Positions 9,869-20,989 of a stretch of 64,000 nucleotides of DNA are shown in pieces. Below the pieces are notes generated by a model. The model saw only the letters and a list, made by a program, of their open reading frames with translations. It made no database searches and was not told the origin of the DNA. The first letter of the stretch is position 1; each line of letters starts with the position of its first letter. The stretch covers positions 7,924,704 through 7,988,703 of the forward strand of contig NC_134036.1 of the NCBI RefSeq assembly GCF_964204645.1. Reading direction: 5' to 3'. Both the position numbers and the translations under genes were made by a program. The stretch is from Tubulanus polymorphus (taxonomy: Eukaryota > Nemertea > Palaeonemertea > Tubulaniformes > Tubulanidae).

Positions 9869-10071
9869 TTACTCAACGTATTGTTCATTATTTGGATCAT
9901 TGTTCCATAATTCAATAAATTTCTTTGCCTTTGTTAACTGTTCTGAATATAACTGTAAATATTCTAGTTTCAATTTATTATCTAAATGTGTTTTAGTTTT
10001 ATTGTGTCTTGCTTTTTGGGATTTATCTATATTGATATTACATGTTGGACAGTAGTACTTATTTGCTTCCA
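9869..10071 (-). CDS. Small C2H2 zinc-finger protein
   Basis: Sixty-seven codons from the ATG at 10071. An in-frame ATG further upstream (10105) is less likely because the zinc finger begins right after the later start, MEANKYYCPTC. The finger has Cys-x2-Cys, then SQKARH and KTHL. It closely resembles the first zinc finger fused to the N-terminus of the P2 DNA polymerase (YYCQYCKKYIDKSQKSRH). The tail AKKFIELWNNDPNNEQYVE is duplicated after the HNH gene. Likely nucleic-acid binding; role unknown. Confidence 0.65.
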
Positions 10072-10109
10072 TTTTAATATCAAATTTTTTATTGAAATTG
10101 AACATAACT

Positions 10110-10536
10110 CTTACCTCTCAACGCGTCCCGCCACGTGTGAGTCCAACCACGTGTGAGTCCCGCCTATTTATACTACTAAACAGTGGGGAAAACCCAGCTG
10201 CGTGTTGAGACTTGTAAATTATGAGGCTTGTGATTGGCTAGTGTAATAGGGAATACTCAACTGTGATTGGATAGAGTAATACTCAACTGTGATTGGATAG
10301 ATTAATAGTAAAATACTCAACTGTGATTGGCTGGAAATACTCAACTGTGATTGGATAGATTAATAGGGAATATTCAACTGTGATTGGCTGGAAATACTCA
10401 AATGTGATTGTCTAGAGTAATACTCAACTGTGATTGGCTAATGTAGTTTTCTACATGGATGGTTCTAGAATCAACATGTAATACGCAATACTCAACGTGT
10501 TGAGGCTTGTAAATTATGAGACTTGTGATTAGATAG
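10110..10536. repeat. Subterminal tandem repeats of P1
   Basis: No gene. A GC-richer stretch with two CCACGTGTGAGTCC copies (about 10130-10165) leads into eight or so imperfect units of about 30 bp built on ACTCAACTGTGATTGG and GATAGAGTAATAGGG. The last unit runs directly into the terminal inverted repeat, which shares AGTAATAGGG. It looks like the subterminal region of the Polinton. Confidence 0.65.
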
Positions 10537-10741
10537 AGTAATAGGGGTTTAGTTGTTCTATATCAAAGGTTGAGAGGTCGAGGTTGATAAATTTTCCAAA
10601 TGTTAAAATAATAATAATTTCTACTTGAATTAGGAGTGTACGCGACTAATTCAAGTAGAAATTATTGTTATTTTCACATTTGAAAATTTATCGACCTCGA
10701 CCTTTCGACCTTTGGTATAGAACAACTAAACCCCTATTACT
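10537..10741. repeat. 205-bp near-perfect palindrome at the right end of P1
   Basis: Two arms of about 95 bp (10537-10634 and 10648-10741) are inverted copies around a short spacer containing GGAGTGTACGCGAC. The outer ends read AGTAATAGGGG and CCCCTATTACT. The right arm has the orientation expected of the right terminal repeat of an element lying to the left. The internal GGTCGAAAGGTCGAGG resembles GGTCGAAGGTCGACC in the P2 terminal repeat. Confidence 0.75.
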
Positions 10742-12490
10742 AACAACTGGGCCATATTTCAAAGATTTAGGCAATCGGTCGAAATACTATTGCTTGGATT
10801 AGTCTTAACGCGATTCGACAATTAAGATTAAACTCATTAGCATCTTATGTCGGTTGTCAACTCATTCCGCATCATGAAGATAGAAAGGGGAATGAAATAT
10901 CAAAATCACTATGGTAGGTTCGATATATTTGCCTTCAGATAAGCAGGCTTACCTGTTTCGGAAACCATCCTCTTTGGGAATGGACATCTTTGGCTGCAGT
11001 ACAGTGTCTGTAAATAGTGGATATATTGATAATAATCAGGGTTTATTAGAATGTCTAAAAATGTTATTCCTGGGGATGATAAATTATTTATATATTTTGA
11101 TGTTGCGAGCTTATTCACTAATGTTACTTTTAAACCTTCTTTGGATTTTCTTAGGAGAAAGTAACCTACTTCTGATTTTCATTTTGATAAAAACACAAGG
11201 GATACCCTAGAAATCGCAGATAGTGATTGTCTTTTGGATTTAATCGAACTTTGTACAAAAAACTCATATTTTCTATTTGGTTCTAATTTTTTTAAACAGA
11301 CTTTTAGTATGGCCATGGGGTATACAATCACCCCTGTTTTAGCTGGGTTTTTTGGAACACGTTGACAGCAAAGTTCTTCCTCATTACACTGAAAGTAGAC
11401 CCAAACTTTGGCGACGTTACGATGATGTTATTCTTCGGTTAGTTTCCACCGATTTCAATTTGATTGGGTTCTTACATTATTTGAAGTCTTTATATATCCT
11501 ACTCTAAATTTCGATGTAAGTGGGATGAAAATAAAATCTAACCATTTGATACTATTTTGCTTCTTAGTGAACGTGTATTTGCTATAGCAATTTTGAAATG
11601 TGACCTAAGCATACGGAACTTTACGGTGGCAATGTTTTTGAAAGTCACACGTCGCCATAAATTGTCATTTCAAATAGTTTAGTACCGGCGTCAACCACTT
11701 CAATATAACGCGATGACTGGTATTGCACGTATCTGGATGTGCTCTTGGTCTGAATACTTTCATAATAGACCCGTAGCCGGGGATTTTGAAATTCTGGCCA
11801 CAAATTTTGAAAAGGAAAGTTGGCTACAAAAAGAGTTTGATATCAACTACCCAGAGTTTGATATCAACTGGGCCATATTTTAAAGATTTAGGTAATAGGT
11901 CGAAATACTATTGCTTTGATTAGTCCTAACGCGATTCAACTCATTGGCATCTTATGTCGGTTGTAAACTCATTCCGCATCATGAGGATAGAAAGGGAAAT
12001 GAAATATCAAGATTATTTTGATAGTTTCTTTATGTTTGCTTTCCAGTTAAGCAGGTTTACCTCTTAGGGAAACCAACCTAGTTGGGAATGGAGATCTTTG
12101 GCTACAGTTCAAAATGTAAAATCTGTAAATAGTGGATATGCTGATAATTAGATAAATCCTATAATTCAAATTTTATATGATTAAATCTATTATTTTGAAA
12201 CCGCAATGAGTTTGAGCATATTGAATCATATGATTTTATAGTACAGATCTCAACAACCAACCAAGATGTGTATACAAAAAACTAAATCAACCCTGTTAGA
12301 AATTATGCAAAGCAAATTCATACTTTTTTCGGGCATTATTGCGAATTACAAAGATTACGATGTTTCAAAACGGTTTCCGTCGCTTCCTTATCCCTGCGGA
12401 CTTTCAAACATTATATGAAGGATATTCCGCCATGACCGATCATATCATATTGCGATTCACCATCTTATTGACTCTCTAAATATTTAGCAG
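10742..12490 (+). mobile_element. Penelope-like retroelement fragments (copy A)
   Basis: Broken reverse-transcriptase coding sequence of Penelope type. At about 11275-11350 a frame gives FKQTFSMAMG followed by TPVLAGF, the pattern of the Penelope RT motif AMGxxxxPVLA. At about 11400-11440 it gives PKLWRRYDDV, the catalytic YxDD region with one residue lost. Several frameshifts and internal repeats are present. The unit containing CAACTGGGCCATATTTC recurs at 11868, 22495, 23225 and 24240. The AT-rich tail at 12150-12480 is shared with 52470-52820. No intact gene. Confidence 0.6.
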
Positions 12491-12500
12491 AAATTCTTCT

Positions 12501-12960
12501 TTGGTGCCAGAAAAAGGGCGTGTCCCTGACTGTGGCACATTTAGCAGGGAAAAGGAACGTGATGGCCGATGCTCTGTCTCGTCGAGGTCAGGCTACTGCG
12601 ACAGAGTGGTTTCTCCACCAAGAAGTAGCCGATCGGGTTCGGGGCATGTTTGGCAATCCGCTGCTGGATCTGTTTGCCACCCGGTTCAATCGGAGGTGTC
12701 CTTTGTTTGTGTTTCCGTTTCCAGACGCGGATGCGTGGGGGTCGATGCCTTCTCTCTGGACTGGTCGGGGATGCATGCGTATGCGTTCCCCCCACACCAG
12801 TCCTGCCGCGCTTACTGGATCAAATAGAGAGATCAGTCAATTGCAACATAGTTCTGGTAGCTCCATGTTGGCCGGCTCAGAAATGGTTCCTACCACTTCT
12901 CAACCTACTGTGCGACAACCCCAGGATTCTTCCGAATTTCCTATCGCTTCGGTCTCAGGG
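12501..12960 (+). pseudogene. DIRS RNase H C-terminal fragment
   Basis: The frame beginning near 12520 carries VAHLAGKRNVMADALSRRG, the last conserved block of the DIRS/Ty3-type RNase H, followed by EVADRVRG and LLDLFATRFN. After about 12740 the frame is lost relative to the copy at 57810-59803. The piece lacks the reverse transcriptase and the first RNase H motifs. Non-functional. Confidence 0.75.
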
Positions 12961-14040
12961 GAACTTTCGGCATCATCCAAACAGCCAGTGGTTAAATCTG
13001 CTTGCCTGGCCATTGTCCAGCGATCCTTGTCAGCTTCAGGCTTTTCAGAACAGGCTGCCTCCTTTATCGCAGGATCTAAGCGGCCATCAACAAGTACAAT
13101 TTATGATGCCAAATGGAGTCATTTTGCGGATTGGTGTGCTGCAGGGGAAATTGATCCATGCTCACCCTCTGTAGCTCAATTGGCAGACTATTAAAGGTTA
13201 CCGCTCCGCGATTTCTCATACATTGCGTGCTTCTGGATGGCCAAACGTAGGAGGGGATCATCGGATATCCCAGCTTGTTGCAGGGTTTTCTATTTCCCGG
13301 CCTCAGGTACCATGGACAGTTCCACCATGGGATCTGTCTGTAATTTTGAAGAAGTTAATGGAGGCTCCATTTGAACCTCTTTCGGCAGCGTCATTTGCGC
13401 ATTTGTCAAAAAGACTGTATTTCTGCTGTTCTTGGCTTGCTCGGCCCGTCGCTCTGAGATTCATGCGCTTTCAGTCCGACAAGGTCATATTGTCTTTGGG
13501 CCAGCGAAGGAATTTGTTTCGCTGCGGCCAGCTTTGGAATTTTTGGCCAAGAACCAACGACCAGGCTTGGTTGGGCGTCAATGGCGAATTGAAGCCCTAA
13601 AACATCGAGTGGAACCGGGCATCCCGGACAGGACTTTATGTCCTGTGCGGGCGTTGTGTTTCTATTTAGATCGCTCTGCTTCACGGAGGGGTTCACGGGA
13701 ACGGTTATTTATTCCGCTGCTGGATCACCTAAAGGGTGATATTTCACGGGACACAGTGGCCCGATGGGTCTCTTCACTGATCAAGGACGTTTTATTGAAG
13801 GAGAATCTTTCCTCGGATGAAGTGGTTTCTCATCAAGTGAGGTCTATGGCTACTTCCTGCGCAGCCTTTTCGGGTGCTCCGTTGGAGGAAGTCTGTCGGG
13901 CCGCCTTTTGGAAGTCTTCATCGACATTCACGTCATTTTATTTACGGGATGTTTCAGGCCAGTTAGGCTCATTAGCTTCATTTGGTCCTGTTGTCATGGC
14001 TCAAGGTGTCCGTTCTTTCCGATCGGACCCTTTAGTGTAG
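12961..14040 (+). pseudogene. YR: DIRS tyrosine recombinase (broken)
   Basis: The N-terminal part includes STIYDAKWSHFADWC. A deletion of roughly 57 bp near 13190 and frame changes break the middle. The C-terminal half is open from 13432 to 14040 and holds the catalytic residues: Arg in CSARRSEIHAL, the HxxR box as SHQVRS (about 13830), and the likely nucleophile Tyr in TSFYLRDV (about 13945). Family role: integration of a circular DIRS intermediate without target duplication. This is the only place in the window where the catalytic C-terminus is seen. Confidence 0.82.
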
Positions 14041-14309
14041 AATATTTATGTTGCATTATCAGGATCACAGGGGGTGTATCCTTGTACATAGTTTGGGCTC
14101 ATATCTGCAAGTATTAATTTCGCAAAATTCTGGGGGGGGGGGGGGGTGCCCTGAGCTGGACGGACTCACTGTGGCCAACCGGTCTTCCCTGTGCTACAGT
14201 GCTCCATTCCATGCTTGGGTAAGTGCTCTCTTTTTCCCTCTTACCTTGCGTTTGAGCGGTGGTTTTTCTATCTACCTTTCCCACCATCCTTGTGCTAGGC
14301 TAGTCTAGC
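14041..14309. other. DIRS-B 3' untranslated stretch with G run
   Basis: No gene. It holds a run of 14 G's at about 14133 and pyrimidine-rich sequence before the internal complementary region. It belongs to the DIRS 3' region by position. Confidence 0.5.
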
Positions 14310-14384
14310 AAAAACCATAGGAAAGGGTACAGGACTCGACAGAAATATTACAATATTTCCGAGTAGTACTTACCCTTTCCTATG
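14310..14384. repeat. DIRS internal complementary region
   Basis: Two abutting segments: CCATAGGAAAGGGTACAGG...CTCG, the reverse complement of the left terminus seen at 52830, and CGAGTAGTACTTACCCTTTC, the reverse complement of the right terminus at 14550-14577. Joining complements of both outer ends is the diagnostic DIRS layout, used as a template when the circular cDNA is completed. Confidence 0.8.
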
Positions 14385-14445
14385 GTGGGAATCCCGCCCA
14401 CCTGCCCCGCATAGCTGTTTTTTTGGTCTGCTATGACGTAAAAAG

Positions 14446-14577
14446 ATGGTGGATTTCGCCGGTGGCTAAATGCAATACCGCAGGGTTGGGTCGTATAGAA
14501 AAACCATTGGCGATCAATCCAAATTTAGAAAATATTGGCAAAAACCATAGGAAAGGGTAAGTACTACTCGGAAATAC
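14446..14577. repeat. DIRS-B right inverted terminal repeat
   Basis: About 130 bp matching, in reverse complement, the left terminal repeat of the DIRS at 52830-52965. The outermost bases differ (AGTACTACTCGGAAATAC here), as expected for the non-identical ends of DIRS elements. Confidence 0.75.
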
Positions 14578-14659
14578 AAATTTTAGTTCCAAAAATTGTA
14601 ATTTCTTAGATGTTGTTCTTTAGGATTGCGATATTTTTTATTCTCCATTTATATATAAT

Positions 14660-15845
14660 TAATATTATTTCTATATTATTAATATTGAATACTATCTAAT
14701 TGTGAATTTGATATATTTAATTGCGCATCAGAATTAATATAAATATGCATTTTATAATCATCGATTCGTTTTTTCTTTATCATGTTTAATTGTATTCAAT
14801 CTTTTGTACTTTGTAATTTTTTCCCAGAACCATGTAACAAGTTATCTTCAGTTGTTCCAAAATCTACCCATAATGCAATTTTATTAGCAGTATAATAATC
14901 AATTTGATTAATATTACAATCTTTAGATGATTTTATTTTTTTTCATTCATGAAATGTTTTTTTTGTTTGTTTCTACCCATTGATCTATTACTCTCATTCC
15001 TTGACAAAATATTTTATTGGCTATACCTTCAATTGTTATTTCTACTTATAATATTTCGGGATTAAAATAATTATTAACATCTATTGTGCCATTAGCATAT
15101 TCTTTGGTAATAAATAATAAAATACCTTTAGGAAAGTCAACAATTTCATTTATTATTTCATCACTTGCATTAATAGTTAGAGTTTTACTGTATCATATTC
15201 TTAACATATATTCGATAATTTATGACCCATATCTTTAATTACACTTGATAATACTATTTCATTTACAGGAGCAAAGTTATTTCAAATGTTATGTATTCTT
15301 GAATTGCGTATTTATATAAAAGTGCATTATTATTCATTATTCAAAATCTAATGGAATTTCATATTTTCTTCCATAAATGTTTTTTTATTAAATTATCTGC
15401 AGCATTAGTTACTATTGCATTATTTGCTTTTGATCCTAATTTATTTTAATTTTTCTGTTTGAATTCCTAGAAATATCATATTTTTTCTATTTACTTTTGT
15501 TAACCATAAATCTTTATAATGTGCAAATAAATTATAATCATCTAATGTAAAAACAGTTTCTGGTTCAATTTTCATCCTAAATTTTTGTATCAAGTATCTA
15601 CCAGCATTATCTACAACATAATTATTATTATTACCAGTTAATTCTATATCAGCTGATAAATACATACTGCTTGATAAGGCATAAAAAGTATTTTGATTTA
15701 ATCTAGGAATTCTAACTTATAAAGTTTCATTTGGATTAATATTTTATTTGAAGGATTGAGAAATTATATGATGATTACGTTCTGCTTGATTTGCATTAGA
15801 TATTCTTGAATTATTTGAAGGATCTATATATTTTCCATTCACCAG
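14660..15845 (-). pseudogene. Major capsid protein remnant (P3)
   Basis: Matches the P2 capsid gene over most of its length. The clearest open part (15441-15665) gives YLSADIELTGNNNNYVVDN and VFTLDDYNLFAHYKDLWLT. Downstream, TTEDN- and CQG-type blocks are visible in broken frames. It has more than five stops or shifts, so it is far older than the P1 and P2 copies. Confidence 0.75.
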
Positions 15846-15849
15846 TTAT

Positions 15850-16945
15850 TAATAAAAAAGCTTACTTACCTACTTTTTACCATATTTAAAAATCCGAAAA
15901 AATAGCACTAACAACTGCAATTAAAAATGCAATCATATGTTCGGCAGTAAAACTTATACTATTTCCAACAGAGTTTTAAATAAAACTATCAATTGATGCT
16001 ATAAATCCAGGTAATGCTGCAGCTGATTTTTTAGATAATTCCCATAAATATTTTGCTAATTTGTTTAGACCATCTTTAACTTTATTTTGTATATTTATGG
16101 TAATTATTTGGCAGTTTATCTGGAATTTTAGGTCTTGGTATAGATTTTAATGAATTTGATATAGCTAAACTAATTGTTGTAAATACCGTAGTTAAAGCTG
16201 TTAGAATTTAAACAATTGTTATACCTTCTAATTCAAATAATGATTTTATTCTATCTTTTAATGATGATTCAAAATTTGGTTTTATTTATTAATAAATATT
16301 TAATAATATCTTTTAATCTTTAAATTCGATTAGCACCTGATTTAAAAATCATTTTTTTCTTTTTTCTGTACTTTTGAATTTCTTTTAAATTATCAATTGC
16401 TTCTTCTAAACGTAATTCATTTTGTCTATATTACATTTCATCAATTACTTGAAGATCTAAATCCGATCTTAATTTTTCTAATTCTTTATTTGATTTAGAT
16501 AATTCATCTTCTAAAGTCTCTAATTTTTTCGTGTACAATTTTCTCAGCTTCATTTCTTATACTAACAATTTCTCGAAGGAATTTTCATGAAACATAGTTA
16601 AAGCTTCTATTTATTGATCTCTTAAACCGATTACTCCTTCCGGTAAAAGTTTTTCAGTTAGAAATTCCGCTGATCTAGGTTTACTGGTTTTTGATAACTT
16701 CTTTAGGGATTGTTTCTGGTTCTAAATTTTCGAAATATAATCATTTCTTAGATTAAATTCTCTTCTATTTGGAGTTATTTCTTGTTCTGTAACATCAGTT
16801 TTATCATTCTTATTACTTACTCTTTTAATTCTAATTGTTCTAATTTAGCCGAAGTTGATTTTGTTATTATTTTATCACGACTCTTATTAGAAGATATCTT
16901 GAAATAATAGTCATCTTTGAAACGCCAATAATAATCACCGTTATA
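15850..16945 (-). pseudogene. Coiled-coil membrane protein remnant (P3)
   Basis: Degraded relative of the P1 gene at 2297-3718. The segment encoding KKLAKYLWELSKKSAAALPG-like sequence is at about 15990-16090, coiled-coil parts at 16330-16570, and the DVTEQE block near 16780. Truncated by satellite at 16945. Confidence 0.7.
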
Positions 16946-18170
16946 ATATCGGCTTCGGTCGTGTTTCGTTTTCTCGAGTATTTTTAGAATGGTCAAGTCG
17001 TTTGTTACTGGGGGAAGTTTAAAAGGAGTGAGGATGAATTAAGTTGTCAATGTAAATATTTTCCGAATTATCACCATTTTCTTTTACCCGTTTTAATCTC
17101 GGCTTCGGTCGTGTTTTGTTTTCTTGCGTATTTTCAGAATGGTGGAGTTGTTTGTTTTCTGGGGGATGTTTGCCAAGGAGGATTGAGGATGACTTCAGTT
17201 GATAATGTAAATATTTTCCGAATTATCACCATTTTCTTTTACCCGTTTTAATATAGGCTTCGGTCGTGTTTCTTTTTCTTGATTATTTCTCGAGTATTTT
17301 CAGAATGACCAATTGAAGTGTTCCTGGGTGATCTTTGACAAGGAGGATTGAGGATGAAGTCAGTTTTTGACGTAAATATCTTCCGAATTTTCAAAATTTT
17401 CATTTATCTGTTTTCATATCGGCTTCGGTCATGTTTTGTTTTAACAAGTATATTTGGAATGGTCGAGTCGTTTGTTACTGGGGATGATTTGCAAGGAAGA
17501 TTGAGGATGACTTCAGATTTTAGTGTAAATATTTTCCGAATTTTCAACTTTTTGTTTCATGTGTTTTAATAACGGCTTCGGTCGTGTTTCGTTTTCTCGA
17601 GTATTCTAAGAATGGTCGAGTCGTTTGTTACTGGGGGATGTTTGGCAAGGAGGAGTGAGGATGACATCAGTTGTTAAAGTAAATATTTTCCGAATTTTCG
17701 ACATTTTCTTTTATTTGTTTTAATATCGGCTTCGGTCGTGTTTCGTTTACTCGAGTATTTTCAGAATGGTCGAGTTGTTTGTTACTGGGGGATGTTTGAC
17801 AAGGAGGATTAAGGATGACATCAGTTTTTAATGTAAATATTTTCCGAATTTTCTACATTTTCTTTTATCGGTTTTAATTTCGGTCATGCTTTGTTTTAAC
17901 AAGTATATTAAGAATGGTCGAGTCGTTTGTTACTGGGGATGATTTACAAGGAGGATTGAGGATGACATCGGAATTTTCAACATTTTCTTTTAGTTGTTTT
18001 AATACCGGTTTCGTTCGTGTTTCGTTTTCTCTAGTATTTTTACAATGGTCGAGTCGTTTGTTACTGGGGGATGTTTCACAAGGAGGGTTGTGGATGACTT
18101 CAGTTTTTAATGAAAACATTTTCAGAATTATCAACATTTTCTTTTATCTTTTTTACTATCGGCTGAGGTG
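16945..18170. repeat. 153-bp satellite, array 1
   Basis: About eight head-to-tail imperfect units. Markers in each unit are CGGCTTCGGTCGTGTTTCG, CTCGAGTATTTTCAGAATGG, a TTACTGGGGGATG box and AATATTTTCCGAATTTTC. Spacing measured between marker positions in array 4 is 153-154 bp. Short open frames in the unit reflect its three-divisible length and are not treated as genes. Confidence 0.88.
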
Positions 18171-18839
18171 TGCATGTGCAAAGTCTGACTGAAGACATTT
18201 CTACCAAATAGCGACATAAATACCGGGGAAAATCAAAGAAACCACACGTGATGAAACTTTCAAGGTCGTATATATGTATATTTATGGTTTTCATGTATCG
18301 CTTATTCAAATTACACTACCGACCTCTAGTGGGATCAATACATCACTAATTCTCACACCGCAGACATCAAATTGATTAAATCCTATTCCATAAACTTCCG
18401 ATCGTTTCTCTCATTCAGCCCTCCGTGATGTGGGTACGTTGATCGGGTATTATACTCAAGATCTGCTTTTGGTCATTAACGGTTGACAAAACCATCATAT
18501 GCCAATTACCAAATACTTGTTACGAATAAAAAACCTCTCGTTTGACTTGTCAGGTTTAGGGTTTTTCACTACTCTTCCTTCTGAACTAACCAGACTCTAC
18601 TCATGCGCAAGCTATTCCAGCTAATTATCTATCCATATGTATCAACAACAGCACTCTCTAACTACAAACTGTCAAACCAAGGTTTTTAATCTGTGACATG
18701 TAGTATTCCATGTTTATAATTTACGAGTTGATGGATCTATCAAAGTTAATTATACTGAGTATAGCAATCAATGACTATTTCCTGGATAGAGATCTGGGAG
18801 CAAAATGAGTGACATGAAACTTAGTGATGGTCGCATTTT
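18171..18839. repeat. Spacer of the composite repeat
   Basis: No gene. The first part (to about 18370) recurs at 28585-28786 and 48445-48565; the second part (about 18440-18839) recurs at 46284-46685 and partly at 48565-48860. The 90 bp or so between them (18353-18443) are absent at the P2 insertion locus. Confidence 0.75.
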
Positions 18840-19590
18840 GTTGCGGGAATATTTTCCGAATTTCCAACATTTTCTATTATCTGTTTAAATCTCGTGTTCG
18901 GTCGTGTTTTGTTTTTCTTAAGTATTTTTAGAATGGTCGAGTCGTGTGTTACTGGGGGATGTTGGACAACGAGGTTTGAGGATGACTTCAGTTTTTTTAT
19001 GTGAATATTTTCCGAATTTTTAACATTTTCTTTCATCTGTTTTAATATCGGCTTCGGTCGTGTTTCGTTTTCTCGAGTATTTTCAGAATGGTCGAGTCGT
19101 ATGTTACTGGGGGATGTTTGACAAGGAGGAATGAGGAAGACTTCAGTTTTTGTTGTAAATATTTTCCGAATTTTCAACATATTCTTCTATCTGTTTCATT
19201 ATCGGCTTCGGTCGTGTTTCGTTTTCTCGAGTATTTGCAGAATGGTCGAGTGTTTTGTTACTGGGGGATGTTTGACAAGGACGATTGGGAATGACATCAG
19301 TTGTTAATGTAAATATTTTCCGAATTGTCAATATTTACTTTTATCTGTTTTGATATCGGCTCCGTTCGTGTTTCGTTTTCTCGAGTATTTTCAGAATGGT
19401 CGAGTCGTTTGTTACTGAGTGATATTTGAAAAGGAGGTGTGAGGATGACTTCAGTTGTTTATGTAAATATTTTCCCAATTAGCACCATTTTCATTATCTG
19501 TTTTAATATCGGCTTGGTCTTATTTTGTAATATCAAGTATATATTTAGAATGGTCGAGTCATTTGTTACTCGGGGTTGTTTGACACAAAA
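18840..19590. repeat. 153-bp satellite, array 2
   Basis: About five units of the same satellite as 16945-18170, with the same marker boxes. Decays into unique sequence near 19580. Confidence 0.85.
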
Positions 19591-20740
19591 TACAGTTTAC
19601 AGTAAATTGCCGTAGCCTCCTAATAAAACTGGGATCACTATTAAGCAAAACAAATGATTTGAAATCATCAAATTTTTGTATGATAACATTTGCCATTAAG
19701 GAGACATTGATCCATCAATTTTGATGCCGGTGCATATAGTAACTAATTACATCGTTTTATTTTAGAATACATGTATTTGTTAGTTAAAACAGGAGTGATG
19801 TGATTTATTCCTGCCTCTTGTTTCGGTCTTGTAGCCGCGTTCTAAACCCGCTGAAGTTGGTATATTAAACCCGCATATACCATAAAAGAGTGAACAGTTT
19901 AGCAGACAGTTTAGTAATAGAGTTCGAATATTCTAGTACACGTACTTCATTGTATCAATTTTGGGTCACGATATGATCGAATTTCCACACAATAGCCGCC
20001 GCCCAAATCGTATTGTGGTAACGCTTGGTTAGAGCTTCATTCGAGAACCAGCCACCACGTCTAGCGCACGTACACCAGTGAAGGGCCTGTATTGAGATAT
20101 AATTACCCACCGAAGCCAAGTCAGAAAATCCCAACATATCTGGTAAGTTTTAGATCTTAATTAAGATAAACGATCATGAAATGTATTTAAATCAGTGGAT
20201 TCGTGAAATATCTTTCATATCAAACATTTTGTAGTTAGATTTTGTTGTAGGTGTATAGTACCATTCTTCAAAAACTGAATTAGTTTTGTATTTAAATCTT
20301 TCATTTCAGGCCTAGTTTAATTTCTCAAATTAAATTCATTTTATTCTGATAGTTGACCTTTTCGTTCGAAAATCTTACAATCTTACAACGCCCTAGTGAT
20401 AGATATCTTGACAAGTCGGAAACATATTTTTGATTACTTTTAGAATATAACGGTGAGTATTCAACATATTCATTGCTGTTAGTTTCTCCTAAGTGTGAAG
20501 ATTTCTTTTTTAGAATAATTTGCTTATCTGTTTTAGATTGATAGCACACTGGAAACAAAATCGATTGAATAGTCAACATCAAAACATGGGATCTTTATTT
20601 AATCTGAATGGTTGAGTAAGTGTTCATTTTATATAAAAATGAATTAGAATCTTTCAACGATGAATAAAAGTGAAAGAATGAATTGAGTTTTCTGATATCG
20701 TTTCGCTGGGGTATTCATCGTGTGTAGCAGGATCTACAAG
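19591..20740. other. Gene-free part of the composite repeat, possible splice-site relics
   Basis: Non-coding by inspection; repeated at about 49325-50440. A stretch at 20035-20140 ends in ATCTG followed by GTAAGT, a consensus 5' splice site kept in the second copy (about 49872). No long open frame. It may be a decayed gene fragment carried in the repeat. Confidence 0.4.
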
Positions 20741-20905
20741 TGGTATAGCAGCAGCAGCAGCAGCAGCATCCATCAACATAGGAGAGGCAGCGACCGTCAA
20801 AACAGGAGCAGCAGCAACCGTCAACATAGGAGCAGCAGCATCCATCAACATAGGAGAGGCAGCATCCGTCAACATAGGAGCAGCAACAGCAGCAGCACAA
20901 TATGA
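20741..20905. repeat. 24-bp CAG-rich minisatellite
   Basis: Units based on GCAGCAGCATCCATCAACATAGGA, about six imperfect copies preceded by pure CAG repeats. The + strand frame reads AASINIGA repeats. The matching tract at 50440-50640 has more regular copies. Followed by AAGTAAGTTT, a possible 5' splice site. Confidence 0.8.
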
Positions 20906-20989
20906 AACGGTATCAAAAGTTTAAAGACAAGTAAGTTTAAATATAATTATTCACCCCTAAGCTGAAAATACAGAACCGGAAACTGTCAA

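Larger units (their letters stand above)
1..10741 (+). mobile_element. Polinton/Maverick P1, right-hand part
   Basis: This AT-rich block holds a Polinton morphogenesis module on the + strand (1-5803), then ATPase, integrase and two small genes on the - strand (5948-8701), an HNH gene, a zinc-finger gene and a repeat-rich terminal region. The left end lies outside the window. I place the right end at 10741. The sequence there ends CCCCTATTACT, an inverted form of AGTAATAGGGG that matches the AGTAAT...GGG terminus of P2, and a Penelope-like repeat resumes in mid-unit at 10742. Structural proteins are close to those of P2, but gene order and terminal sequence differ. Confidence 0.85.
12491..14577 (+). 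mobile_element. DIRS-type retrotransposon, 5'-truncated (DIRS-B)
   Basis: It begins abruptly inside the RNase H region (AAATTCTTCTTTGGTGCC, also at 56817) and runs through the tyrosine recombinase to the element's 3' structures: the internal complementary region at 14310-14384 and the right terminal repeat at about 14446-14577. GC content is much higher than in the flanks. It sits between Penelope-like sequence and Polinton remnant P3. It supplies the recombinase C-terminus that the large DIRS block at 52830-62222 lacks. Confidence 0.85.
14578..16945 (-). mobile_element. Polinton remnant P3
   Basis: Degraded - strand Polinton sequence collinear with P4 (25740-27850) and with the P2 segment from the integrase start through the coiled-coil gene. 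The left end is interrupted by DIRS-B inside the integrase N-terminus (CTTAGATGTTGTTCTTTAGG, also at 25758). The right end breaks into satellite at 16945. Many stops and frameshifts. Confidence 0.8.

Noticed and set aside
10537-10741. Palindrome as an independent MITE
   Set aside because: The left flank is P1 subterminal repeat rather than Penelope-like sequence, and no matching duplication flanks the 205 bp. An element end explains it better, though genome-wide copies could change this.
10742-12490. Penelope-like fragments as part of the DIRS element
   Set aside because: Their RT motif (AMGxxxxPVLA, RYVDD) differs from the DIRS RT, base composition differs, and the same fragments occur without DIRS at 22250-24540.
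17874-19331. Open frames of 60-120 codons in the satellite arrays (also 47457-48540)
   Set aside because: The 153-bp unit is divisible by three, so frames persist between units by chance. They start and stop at random units and exist on both strands.
20715-20900. Cysteine-rich reading frame on the - strand of the CAG minisatellite (also 50442-50702)
   Set aside because: It is only the reverse complement of CAG/24-bp repeats. Poly-Cys with YVDGCC repeats is a composition effect.
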